A DNA stretch of 7,021 nucleotides. Source: an uncultured Brevibacterium sp. GTDB lineage: Bacteria; Actinomycetota; Actinomycetes; Actinomycetales; Brevibacteriaceae. This document shows positions 1 through 6,244 of this stretch, one piece after another. The first letter of the stretch is position 1, and the number at the start of each line of letters is the position of its first letter. The stretch spans positions 1 to 7,021 of the forward strand of contig CABTZC010000106.1 of the NCBI GenBank assembly GCA_902489185.1. The letters run 5' to 3'. The notes under the pieces are model-generated. The model did no database searches. It saw only the letters and a program-made list of their open reading frames with translations, and was not told where the DNA came from. The position numbers and the translations under genes were made by a program.

Positions 1-57
1 AATGCCCGAGGTCGTCGCAAGTAGTCAGTCAACTTCCGTTAGAGTGCGCCCGGCCCA

Positions 58-84
58 ACTAGCCAACCGGACTAGCCCAACCGG
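58..84. repeat. Two-unit short tandem repeat downstream of the nuclease gene
   Basis: ACTAGCCAACCGG (58-70) is followed immediately by ACTAGCCCAACCGG (71-84), so the second unit differs only by one added C. CCGGCCC also occurs on both sides, near 49 and at 81-87. The repeat lies 3' of the minus-strand nuclease gene. I see no hairpin with a U-tract, so it is not a clear terminator. The rest of 1-100 shows nothing recognisable. Confidence 0.5.
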
Positions 85-100
85 CCCTGGCCACGCACCT

Positions 101-2635
101 CTACTTCAGGTCAAAGTCCACGATCGTGGGGTCGTGGTCGGATGACCTAAACGGTGATGGGTCGTAGAAGTTGGTCACGTTGTAGTTGTAACGGGAGTAC
201 TCCAGGGCCACGGACTCACGCGAGTTGATGGTCCAGGTGTACGCCCCCTTCAGCCCCTTGGCCGCGGCATCGTTAGCCAGCACGTGGTCCAGGCTTCCCA
301 GCTGAGCGCCAAACACGTAGGTCGGTTCAGCCTCAAACTTTTCGCCCGCGTCAACGTAGCCTGCCTTGTAGAACTCCTGCATGGGGTCTTCCTGCGTGTA
401 GGAGTTGAAGTCACCCAACAGGAACACGTTGTCAGTCTGCGCCTTCTTCTTCATCGCATCAGCGAACGTGACTACGGCTTTGGCCTGCTTCACACGGTCA
501 GCGTTGGAGTTGCCCTGACCGTCACCAGAATCCACGTTGCCCGGTCCCTTACCTGAACCCTTCGACTTGAAGTGGTTCACCACCGCCACGAACGATTCTC
601 CTGTTGCCTTCCCGTCCTTCTTCAGCACGAACTCTTGCGCCAGTGGGGCGCGCGCGTTTGAGAACGCCGGGTCATCCAGGATCTCCGAGGCACCTTCAGT
701 GTCAGCGTGCGCCGGCTGGTAGATGAAGCCGGTACGGATCACGTCGTCACCCGTGGTAGGCACCGACTTAGGCGATGTCACAGCCGCCCACTTGCCGTAC
801 CCAGCCTGCTTGTTCAGCTGACGCACCAGGTAGCTAATTGCGAAGTCACGGTTCTTACCGAACTTCTCCGAGTTCTCCAACTCTTCCAACGACAGCACCG
901 CAACGTCCATCTGGTTGATCGCGTTGAGGATCTTGATCTGCTGGCGGCTCAGCGATTCGAGGTTCGCCGCCCCACGTGCGTCACAGCCTCCGTTGACGGT
1001 GACGGGGTTGCCTTCGCGGTCCTTGTAGTAGGTGCAGCCTGTGAGCTGGTCCCCGGTGGTGGGGAAGAAGTTGAGCACGTTGAAGCTCGCGAGCTTCCCG
1101 CCTTGCAGTTCGGGGGACCCGTGGCGACTGTTGCCGAACTTAGCAGGTTCGTCGACCCCCGCCTCGGCGTCCGTGAGTGCCCCCACGGGTTGCAGGCGCC
1201 AGGCTTCGTGTCCGTAGCTGAACACTGCCGCCGAGGTGAACGTCACCTCAGCGCCCACCCTCACCGGCTGTTCGTTGTCCAGGTAGGAAACCGGGGTGCC
1301 CTGGCCCTTGGTGAGGAAGTTCAGGGTGGATCCGTCGTCCAGCAGGTAGCTGCGCTCGCTGTTGCGTTTAGCGAGGTCAGTGGCTTCCTTTGAGCCTGGA
1401 CGGAACTTGTCGGTGGGCTGGTAGAGTGCTTCCTTACCGTTGACAAGCGCAACTTCGCCGAACTTGTTCGTCGAGTAGTTGTCCGTCACCGTGATGTCGC
1501 CGGTGGGCTGAACCAGCATGCCTTCGAGCGATTCGCGGTTTTCGTCACCGGTTGGGATCTTGCTTTCGTACGGTTTCACTTCCGGTGCCGCTTCGTTCAG
1601 CTGCGTCATGCCACCGGCCTTCACGGAGATTTGGGTGAGCCCGTAGAACTCGCTCACTTGCCCGTTGACCTGCACAAAGTCGCCGCGCTTAACGTCCTTG
1701 ACGGTGTCGGAGGAGTAGACGAAAATCCCGTCAGATGGCCCGCCGAGGTCGTGCTCAGCTCCCCCTGTCCCCGGGGTTTGGATGTAGTACCCGTTGAGTC
1801 CACCGGTGGGGTAAGTGGCGGTGACGATTCCTTGGGTGGTCACGGTCTCGCCCACCATGGGGCTTTTGTCGCTGGTGCCCTGGATGTCGCGGATCGGTGT
1901 CACGTCACCTGGTTCGCTGGGGTCTGGGGTTGGTTCAGCCGTGGGTTCCTCGGTGGGCTCCGTCGTTGGTTCAGCCGTTGGTTCCGAGGTCGGTTCAGCT
2001 GTCGGCTCGTCCGTTGGCTCAGGAGTTGGTTCCGGTGTCGGCTCCGCTGGGTTCGGGTCGCCTGCACCTTCAGGCAGCGTGCCAGGGGTGGGGGCACCTG
2101 CGACCCATGTGCCGTTGATCAGTGCGATGGACTTTCCCTTGCCGGCGGTCGCGCCGGTGGAGGTGGCGCGGTTGCCGGCGAGCACCTCGGGCGTGTGGGC
2201 GCTGGACCCGGCTTCTACGCCGGGCTTACCCGCGTTGCCACCGATCGTGTCAAAGGACACGATCTGGCCGTCAGGGCTGATCAAGAATGCCGAGGCGCCA
2301 TAAGCTCCGTCGGTTTGTGCGCCGCTCTTCACGGTGTTGGTGATGGAGATGTCTACGGTGACAGCTCCGGATTCGCCCACGATGGTGTTGGCGAGCGTGC
2401 GGACGTTGGTGGCGTCTTGGACGGTGCCACCGCGGGTGACAGAGCCGACCTTCCAGCCGTCGAGTGTGGTGCCAGCAGGGGCTGCGATTTCGATGAAGTC
2501 GCTGGTGTTGTCGGCGTATGCGATTTCTGAAATGTAGATTTTGTTAGCCGCCAGAGCTGGTAGCACAGGAAGTGCGACCGAAGCGATCACCAGGGCTAAC
2601 ACTGCGAACAGAGAGCGGGTTTGTGAGTGCGACAT
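101..2635 (-). CDS. Secreted ExeM/NucH-family extracellular nuclease (LTD, EPT linker, OB-fold, EEP domain)
   Basis: A predicted exported metal-dependent nuclease of 844 residues that should degrade extracellular DNA or RNA for nutrient or phosphate supply. Residues 1-29 look like a Sec signal peptide: a short polar start, a hydrophobic core, and cleavage after ALA. Residues about 32-182 resemble a lamin-tail domain (ISEIAY, then DFIEI and LDGWKV). Residues 198-236 are an EPT-rich linker. Residues about 247-350 match the OB-fold of ExeM/YhcR nucleases (TPIRDIQG, GYYIQ). The catalytic domain starts near 514, with NVLNFF (519), E585/E587 in EELEN, N687-H688 in VNHFKSKG, GDFN (D742, N744), LDH (783-784) and SDHD (833-834). 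C534 and C551 could form a disulfide. There is no LPXTG anchor, so it is probably released. The reading frame stays open up to a TTG at 2731, but that adds 32 polar residues before the signal peptide and overlaps an inverted repeat, so I chose ATG at 2635, although its RBS (TTTGGA) is weak. Confidence 0.9.
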   Translation of the reverse strand: MSHSQTRSLFAVLALVIASVALPVLPALAANKIYISEIAYADNTSDFIEIAAPAGTTLDGWKVGSVTRGGTVQDATNVRTLANTIVGESGAVTVDISITNTVKSGAQTDGAYGASAFLISPDGQIVSFDTIGGNAGKPGVEAGSSAHTPEVLAGNRATSTGATAGKGKSIALINGTWVAGAPTPGTLPEGAGDPNPAEPTPEPTPEPTDEPTAEPTSEPTAEPTTEPTEEPTAEPTPDPSEPGDVTPIRDIQGTSDKSPMVGETVTTQGIVTATYPTGGLNGYYIQTPGTGGAEHDLGGPSDGIFVYSSDTVKDVKRGDFVQVNGQVSEFYGLTQISVKAGGMTQLNEAAPEVKPYESKIPTGDENRESLEGMLVQPTGDITVTDNYSTNKFGEVALVNGKEALYQPTDKFRPGSKEATDLAKRNSERSYLLDDGSTLNFLTKGQGTPVSYLDNEQPVRVGAEVTFTSAAVFSYGHEAWRLQPVGALTDAEAGVDEPAKFGNSRHGSPELQGGKLASFNVLNFFPTTGDQLTGCTYYKDREGNPVTVNGGCDARGAANLESLSRQQIKILNAINQMDVAVLSLEELENSEKFGKNRDFAISYLVRQLNKQAGYGKWAAVTSPKSVPTTGDDVIRTGFIYQPAHADTEGASEILDDPAFSNARAPLAQEFVLKKDGKATGESFVAVVNHFKSKGSGKGPGNVDSGDGQGNSNADRVKQAKAVVTFADAMKKKAQTDNVFLLGDFNSYTQEDPMQEFYKAGYVDAGEKFEAEPTYVFGAQLGSLDHVLANDAAAKGLKGAYTWTINSRESVALEYSRYNYNVTNFYDPSPFRSSDHDPTIVDFDLK
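1928..2044 (-). repeat. Ten EPT units encoding the nuclease linker
   Basis: This stretch encodes ten EPT tripeptides, each separated by one variable residue (P, D, A, S, T or E), giving a 12-nt period. It lies between the lamin-tail and OB-fold domains of the nuclease and probably makes an extended, acidic, proline-rich spacer. Copy number could vary between strains through slippage. Synonymous codon differences between units suggest the array is not freshly amplified. Confidence 0.9.
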
Positions 2636-2724
2636 GAGAGTCCAAATCGTTGGCTTTGGGGGATGGGTGCCTGAGTTTTGACGTTTCGACGCTAGTCGAT
2701 TCTGCTGCGGGGTGGGTGGTGTGA

Positions 2725-2744
2725 TGTTCAACCTCAGTTGAACA
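2725..2744. promoter_or_regulatory. 8+8 bp perfect inverted repeat between nuclease and ars genes; candidate operator
   Basis: The arms TGTTCAAC and GTTGAACA are perfect reverse complements around the 4-nt centre CTCA. The core reads TTCAA-N6-TTGAA, a spacing and half-site type compatible with an ArsR/SmtB-family dimer site. On the minus strand it also reads as GTTCAAC and GTTGAAC starting 11 nt apart, which resembles PhoP-type phosphate boxes of actinobacteria. It sits about 90 nt upstream of the nuclease ATG and 23 nt before the TTGACA of the ars promoter, so either gene set could be its target. The symmetry is seen directly; the regulator is inference. Confidence 0.5.
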
Positions 2745-2767
2745 GTTGGTTACGTGAGGCGATCGAT

Positions 2768-2803
2768 TTGACAGTGTGTCGAGTGCCCGGTCATTACAAT
2801 GAC
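2768..2803 (+). promoter_or_regulatory. Putative ars promoter with a dyad over the -10
   Basis: A perfect -35-like TTGACA (2768-2773) and a -10-like TACAAT (2795-2800) precede arsC. Their spacing is 21 nt, longer than the usual 16-18, so basal activity may be low or a regulator may be needed. The -10 lies inside a 14-nt dyad, GTCATT-AC-AATGAC (2790-2803), where a bound repressor would block polymerase. A start near 2807 would give a leader of about 40 nt. Confidence 0.45.
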
Positions 2804-2847
2804 ACTAGGTGTTTAACAGTCGACCCATTCGCCATGTGAGGAAATCC

Positions 2848-3267
2848 ATGAAGAAACCAAGCGTTCTTTATGTGTGCGTCAAGAACGGTGGCAAAAGCCA
2901 GATGGCTGCAGCGTTAACACGCAAAAAAGCGGCGCACGCGATCGATGTGTTTTCAGGCGGAACCCAGCCGGGGGATTCCTTGAATGAGGAATCGCGTAAA
3001 AGTGTTGAAGCGGTAGGGGCGTCGTTCGACGGTGAGTACCCCAAACCTATTGACCCTGATCTTCTTCGGTCGGTGGATCGTGTTGTCATCGTCGGTGGAA
3101 GTGCCAAGGTCGATCACGTGGAGGGAATGCGTGGATCGGTTGAAACGTGGGATATCGACGAACCTTCTCTCCGAGGAATAGAGGGCGATGAACGTATGAT
3201 GCTCATTCGAGATGAAATCAGTAAGCGAGTCGATACCTTGATCGCTCAACTTACACCGCACCGCTAA
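2848..3267 (+). CDS. arsC: Single-cysteine LMW-phosphatase-fold arsenate reductase
   Basis: A 139-residue cytoplasmic protein that probably reduces arsenate to arsenite for export by the next gene. The N-terminal VLYVCVKNGGKSQMAAAL corresponds to the P-loop of the low-molecular-weight tyrosine phosphatase/arsenate reductase family, with C10 as nucleophile. The family pattern is C-X5-R, but here position 16 is lysine (C10-X5-K16-S17). C10 is the only cysteine, so there is no internal resolving cysteine as in thioredoxin-coupled ArsC. This fits the mycothiol/mycoredoxin-coupled type described in Corynebacterium glutamicum. The C-terminal WDIDEPS segment occupies the usual place of the catalytic Asp loop. 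The start at 2848 is supported by GAGGAA (2838-2843) at good spacing; the frame extends to a GTG at 2809 without such a site. It is likely co-transcribed with the ACR3 gene 19 nt downstream. A phosphatase role is less likely given that neighbour. Confidence 0.85.
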   Translation: MKKPSVLYVCVKNGGKSQMAAALTRKKAAHAIDVFSGGTQPGDSLNEESRKSVEAVGASFDGEYPKPIDPDLLRSVDRVVIVGGSAKVDHVEGMRGSVETWDIDEPSLRGIEGDERMMLIRDEISKRVDTLIAQLTPHR

Positions 3268-3286
3268 ACTACACTTCTGCTTCAAT

Positions 3287-4384
3287 ATGAATCCTGTGTC
3301 TGCATCGTCTACGCCGTCCGCATCTGAAACTCCAAAGCTCTCCACACTAGACCGCTTGCTTCCCGTTTTTATCCTGTGCGCAATGGGGGTGGGTGTCGCT
3401 CTAAGCGTGTGGGTGCCGCAAAGCTCAGACCTTCTCAACCGCTTCAAGATCAGTGACATCTCCCTGCCAATTGCACTTGGCCTGCTCGTCATGATGTACC
3501 CGCCACTTGCAAAGGTGCGCTTCGACAAAGCACGGGAAATCGCGCGCGATCGCAGATTGATGGTTCTTTCTCTGCTTCTCAATTGGGTGGCGGGGCCGTT
3601 ACTCATGTTTGTTCTTGCGTGGGTGTTTCTGGCTGATGAGCCGGAACTGCGAACTGGTCTCATTATCGTTGGTCTAGCGCGATGCATCGCCATGGTGCTT
3701 GTGTGGAGTGATTTGTCCTGTGCAGACCGTGAAGCAACCGCCGTGTTGGTAGCCATAAATTCAGTGTTTCAGCTACTCATGTTTTCGGTTTTGGGCTGGT
3801 TTTACCTGCAGATCCTTCCGGGCTGGCTTGGTTTGGATACAGCGAGTGCAGACTTTTCGTTTTGGGCAATCGTGAGAAGTGTTTTGATCTTCCTTGGAAT
3901 CCCGTTGGCTTTGGGAGTCCTTTCGCGAGTATTGGGTGAGCGGCTGAAGGGAAGACAGTGGTTTGAAAACCACTTCATTCCACGTGTTTCACCGTTGGCC
4001 ATGGTGGGGCTTCTCTACACGATCGTTGTGTTGTTCTGCCTTCAAGGAACACAGGTTCTGAACAATCCGTTGAGCGTGGCGCGTGTTGCTGTGCCGTTGT
4101 TGGTGTATTTCGTGGGCATGTTTGCTGTAGCACTGATTGCGTCTCGTGCATCAGGGATGAATTACGCGCAGAGTGCGTCAACGGCGTTTACTGCGGCAGG
4201 TAACAATTTTGAACTTGCAATTGCGGTGACGATCGGCACGTTTGGTGCCACGTCACCACAGGCGCTCGCGGGAACCATCGGGCCGTTGGTGGAAATTCCT
4301 GTCTTGGTTGGCCTGGTGTACGTGATGCGTGCGCTTGGTCCGCGCCTGTTCCCAGGGGACGCTTCGGTTCCTTCCCCGAGGTGA
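3287..4384 (+). CDS. arsB: ACR3-family arsenite efflux transporter
   Basis: A 365-residue inner-membrane carrier (often called Acr3) that exports arsenite using the proton motive force. About ten hydrophobic segments can be seen, beginning near residues 24-42, 57-71, 91-115, 123-140, 150-175, 196-214, 235-252, 266-285, 300-320 and 325-349. LARCIAMVLVW carries the conserved ACR3 cysteine (C133), and GNNFELAIAV (305-314) followed by GPLVEIPVLVGLVYV carries the conserved glutamate (E336). The length is normal for the family. It follows arsC closely, and reductase plus pump is a standard arsenic resistance pair. The first about 20 residues are Ser/Thr/Pro-rich and cytosolic. No Shine-Dalgarno sequence is visible before ATG 3287, so translation may depend on coupling to arsC. 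The next in-frame ATG (codon 33) lies inside the first helix and is not credible. Confidence 0.93.
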   Translation: MNPVSASSTPSASETPKLSTLDRLLPVFILCAMGVGVALSVWVPQSSDLLNRFKISDISLPIALGLLVMMYPPLAKVRFDKAREIARDRRLMVLSLLLNWVAGPLLMFVLAWVFLADEPELRTGLIIVGLARCIAMVLVWSDLSCADREATAVLVAINSVFQLLMFSVLGWFYLQILPGWLGLDTASADFSFWAIVRSVLIFLGIPLALGVLSRVLGERLKGRQWFENHFIPRVSPLAMVGLLYTIVVLFCLQGTQVLNNPLSVARVAVPLLVYFVGMFAVALIASRASGMNYAQSASTAFTAAGNNFELAIAVTIGTFGATSPQALAGTIGPLVEIPVLVGLVYVMRALGPRLFPGDASVPSPR

Positions 4385-4386
4385 CA

Positions 4387-4403
4387 CCCACCTCGGCGGT
4401 GGG
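4387..4403 (+). terminator. Short GC hairpin after the ACR3 gene, weak terminator candidate
   Basis: CCCACC (4387-4392) and GGTGGG (4398-4403) form a perfect 6-bp stem with a TCGGC loop, starting 2 nt after the ACR3 stop codon. No run of T follows, only scattered Ts in CACGTTTAG, so it does not meet the usual intrinsic terminator pattern. It could still end the ars transcript or protect its 3' end. Confidence 0.35.
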
Positions 4404-4432
4404 AGGCACGTTTAGCGTTCCGCGGGTTGAGA

Positions 4433-4477
4433 AAGTATTGCCCGGGGCGCATGGGTCGTGACAATGTGCGAATACTT
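4433..4477 (+). promoter_or_regulatory. Putative promoter of the phosphotriesterase-like gene, flanked by a 7-bp inverted repeat
   Basis: TTGCCC (4438-4443) and GACAAT (4460-4465) are 16 nt apart and resemble a weak sigma-70-type promoter. AAGTATT (4433-4439) and AATACTT (4471-4477) are perfect reverse complements on either side of it, which could be a spread operator or chance. A start near 4472 would give a leader of about 35 nt. The ribosome binding site AAGGAAG (4492-4498) lies 8 nt before the ATG. Confidence 0.35.
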
Positions 4478-4506
4478 GGCTACGCGATTCACAAGGAAGT
4501 GACGAA

Positions 4507-5493
4507 ATGAACGCCATTGATCAATCATCTGCCACGAAAATGGTGCCCACTGTTACGGGTAGTATCCCGGTTGAGAAGTTGGGGAGAACCCTTGCACACG
4601 AACACGTGTTTGTTGTGGGTGAAGAGTTTAGGCAGAACTACCAGGCTGATTGGGATGAGGAAGAAAAGATCGCGCAGGCTGTGCGTGATCTGAATGAGTT
4701 GAAGTCGTTGGGAATCGACTCGATTCTGGACCCCACCGTGGTTGGCCTGGGGCGTTATATTCCGCGCATTCAACGTATCGCTGAGCAGACCGATTTGAAC
4801 ATTGTGGTCGCCACCGGTATCTACACGTACAACGAGGTGCCATTCCAGTTCCACTACTCAGGTCCCGGGCTGTTGTTTGATGTGCCTGAACCCATGACCG
4901 AAATGTTTGTCAATGACATTGAAAACGGGATCGCCGGAACGGGTGTCAAGGCTGCGTTCTTGAAGTGCGCGATTGAGGAACAGGGTATGACACCGGGTGT
5001 TGAGCGGGTCATGCGGGCGGTTGCACAAGCGCACGTGCGCACCGGCGCCCCCATTACTGTGCACACCAATGTGCACAATCGCAGTGGCCTGGAGGCGCAA
5101 CGGGTTCTGCGCGAAGAAGGGGCCGACCTGACCAAGGTGGTCATCGGGCATTCAGGCGACTCAACCGATCTGGACTACCTCATGGAACTTGCGGATGCCG
5201 GTTCGATCCTGGGTATGGACCGGTTTGGTTTAGACGTGTTGTTGCCGTTCGAACAGCGCGTGGGCACAGTGGCTCAGTTGGTTGAGCGCGGGTACGCAGA
5301 CAGGATGGTGCTCGCGCACGATGCTTCGTGTTTCATTGACTGGTTCGACCCGCACGCAAAAGCTCAGGCCGTGCCCAACTGGAACTACCGGCACATCAGT
5401 GAAGACGTGTTGCCGGCTCTGCTTGAGCGTGGCGTGAGCGAGGAACAGATCCAGACCATGCTGGTGGACAACGTGCGCCGGTACTTCAGCTAA
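4507..5493 (+). CDS. Phosphotriesterase-family metal hydrolase, probably of the lactonase (PLL) type
   Basis: A 328-residue TIM-barrel binuclear metal hydrolase of the amidohydrolase superfamily. The expected ligands are present in order: H31 and H33 in LAHEHVFV, the bridging lysine K153 in AAFLKCA, H186 in ITVHTN, H215 in VIGHSGD, and D272 in LAHDASC. The later segments MDRFGLDVLLP, ERGYADRMVLAHDASC and DNVRRYFS resemble phosphotriesterase-like lactonases more than classical organophosphate hydrolases. The likely substrates are therefore lactones, possibly acyl-homoserine or other secondary-metabolite lactones, with weak phosphotriester activity. There is no signal peptide, so it is cytoplasmic. 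The start at 4507 has a good AAGGAAG site 8 nt upstream. It is probably transcribed separately from the ars genes, 122 nt upstream. Its stop codon interlocks with the stop of the convergent gene. The family assignment is firm; the substrate is inferred. Confidence 0.9.
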   Translation: MNAIDQSSATKMVPTVTGSIPVEKLGRTLAHEHVFVVGEEFRQNYQADWDEEEKIAQAVRDLNELKSLGIDSILDPTVVGLGRYIPRIQRIAEQTDLNIVVATGIYTYNEVPFQFHYSGPGLLFDVPEPMTEMFVNDIENGIAGTGVKAAFLKCAIEEQGMTPGVERVMRAVAQAHVRTGAPITVHTNVHNRSGLEAQRVLREEGADLTKVVIGHSGDSTDLDYLMELADAGSILGMDRFGLDVLLPFEQRVGTVAQLVERGYADRMVLAHDASCFIDWFDPHAKAQAVPNWNYRHISEDVLPALLERGVSEEQIQTMLVDNVRRYFS

Positions 5494-6104
5494 GCAAGCG
5501 CGAGCTCATAGCGCAGATCCGAACATTCGATGCGCGCTCCCGTGTTGCCGTCCCACGTGGGGTTAAGGCCTTGTTCTTTAAGCACTTCGCACACCCGGTG
5601 GCCGATGGTGCGGGTTTCTTCTTCCTGCGCGCTCGTGGAGGAATAGCCAATGTAGAGCGTGCCGGTGTGAATGAGCCGGTCAACGTCTTGCAGGGTGCAG
5701 TATGCGTAGCCGTCGGCGTTGATTTCGCGAGCTTTTTCTACGCCGTCCTGTGCGGCTTCACCTTTGTCCCAGCCTTCGTCAAAGGACCAGGCGAGGTTGC
5801 GTTGTTTGAAAGCGGCCTCAAGGCTCGCGATTTTTGTGGCGTCCTCAGAGTTGTGCGGCACGGCCCGCTTGTACTCGTCGCCGACCATGCGGATGAGCTC
5901 TTCCAGTGACTCAGGTCGAGGGTCGATGTCCGATTCCCGGTCCTGCCATGGGTCGGATTCAGGGTCTTGCGTGTAGTAGGTGTACACCGCGTCGTAAGTT
6001 TCGCCGTGGCACAGCATGAGTGCGATGTCTTTTTCGAGTGTCTCGGGGAAGTAGGAGTCTTCAGATGGGGGATATGCAGAGTTCAGCATGGCATGAGGGG
6101 TCAT
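5490..6104 (-). CDS. Acidic cytoplasmic protein of unknown function (possibly DUF6891)
   Basis: A 204-residue protein I do not recognise with certainty. It has no signal peptide or membrane segment and is rich in Asp and Glu. The N-terminal half (to about residue 115) looks helical and charged and contains many aromatic residues (YDAVYTYYTQ). The C-terminal half contains NADGYAYCTLQDVDRLIHTGTLYIGY (residues about 129-154) and IGHRVCEVLKEQGLNPTWDGNTGARI (about 167-192). The second pattern, a helix then strand ending in WDG, recalls the DUF6891 group, from memory only. Cysteines are present at several places but form no metal-binding pair. The start at 6104 has no Shine-Dalgarno sequence; a TAAGAT hexamer at -12 to -7 suggests a leaderless transcript starting at or next to the ATG. 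A second ATG at codon 6 is possible. It is convergent with the metal hydrolase and overlaps it by 4 nt. Confidence 0.75.
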   Translation of the reverse strand: MTPHAMLNSAYPPSEDSYFPETLEKDIALMLCHGETYDAVYTYYTQDPESDPWQDRESDIDPRPESLEELIRMVGDEYKRAVPHNSEDATKIASLEAAFKQRNLAWSFDEGWDKGEAAQDGVEKAREINADGYAYCTLQDVDRLIHTGTLYIGYSSTSAQEEETRTIGHRVCEVLKEQGLNPTWDGNTGARIECSDLRYELALA

Positions 6105-6110
6105 GATTTG

Positions 6111-6116
6111 ATCTTA
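6111..6116 (-). promoter_or_regulatory. Possible -10 element for leaderless transcription of the 5490-6104 gene
   Basis: Read on the minus strand, TAAGAT occupies -12 to -7 relative to the A of the start codon at 6104. A TAnnnT hexamer exactly there, together with the lack of a ribosome binding site, is the usual mark of leaderless genes in actinobacteria. No convincing -35 hexamer is visible 16-18 nt further upstream. Confidence 0.4.
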
Positions 6117-6151
6117 CGCTGGGGGCTCTCGCTTGCTTCCAGTTGCTTAAC

Positions 6152-6195
6152 TACCCAACACATCGAACTGGTTTTCCCCGAGCTGTGGTGGGTAA
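6152..6195. repeat. Imperfect palindrome, copy 1 of a two-copy intergenic repeat
   Basis: TACCCAACACA (6152-6162) can pair with TGTGGTGGGTA (6184-6194) with one mismatch across a 21-nt loop. The blocks CAACACATCGA (6156-6166) and CGAGCTGTGGTGGGTAA (6179-6195) recur in the second copy. It lies between two minus-strand genes in a 232-nt non-coding stretch, and could be a terminator-like hairpin or a dispersed intergenic repeat. Confidence 0.6.
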
Positions 6196-6220
6196 ATAGC
6201 GAATTTTGGGCCAAAAACGT

Positions 6221-6237
6221 GAACAAAACGAACAAAA
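6221..6237. repeat. GAACAAAA direct repeat in an AT-rich spacer
   Basis: GAACAAAA occurs at 6221-6228 and again at 6230-6237, one base apart, in the AT-rich spacer between the two palindromes. It is short enough to be chance, but it lies at the centre of the structured non-coding region 6105-6336, which otherwise contains only the palindromes and the candidate leaderless promoter. Confidence 0.35.
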
Positions 6238-6244
6238 GTGGTGT

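Noticed and set aside
1..100. Intrinsic terminator for the nuclease gene
   Set aside because: The region is GC-rich and repetitive, but I find no stem followed by a U-tract in the minus-strand direction.
707..1393. Plus-strand 228-residue frame opposite the nuclease
   Set aside because: Arg/Val-rich composition typical of an antisense frame in high-GC DNA, no recognisable motif, and it covers the conserved catalytic region of the nuclease.
1815..2303. Plus-strand open frame with Val-Gly-Ser repeats opposite the nuclease linker
   Set aside because: It is the antisense reading of the EPT-repeat codons; it has no ribosome binding site, and the nuclease domains on the other strand explain the sequence.
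2953..3756. Minus-strand 267-residue frame opposite arsC and the ACR3 gene
   Set aside because: Spans two recognisable genes on the other strand, is Arg/Ser/Thr-rich and has no coherent fold or start signal.
4387..4403. Strong Rho-independent terminator
   Set aside because: The 6-bp stem is real but lacks a T-run, so it is kept only as a weak candidate.
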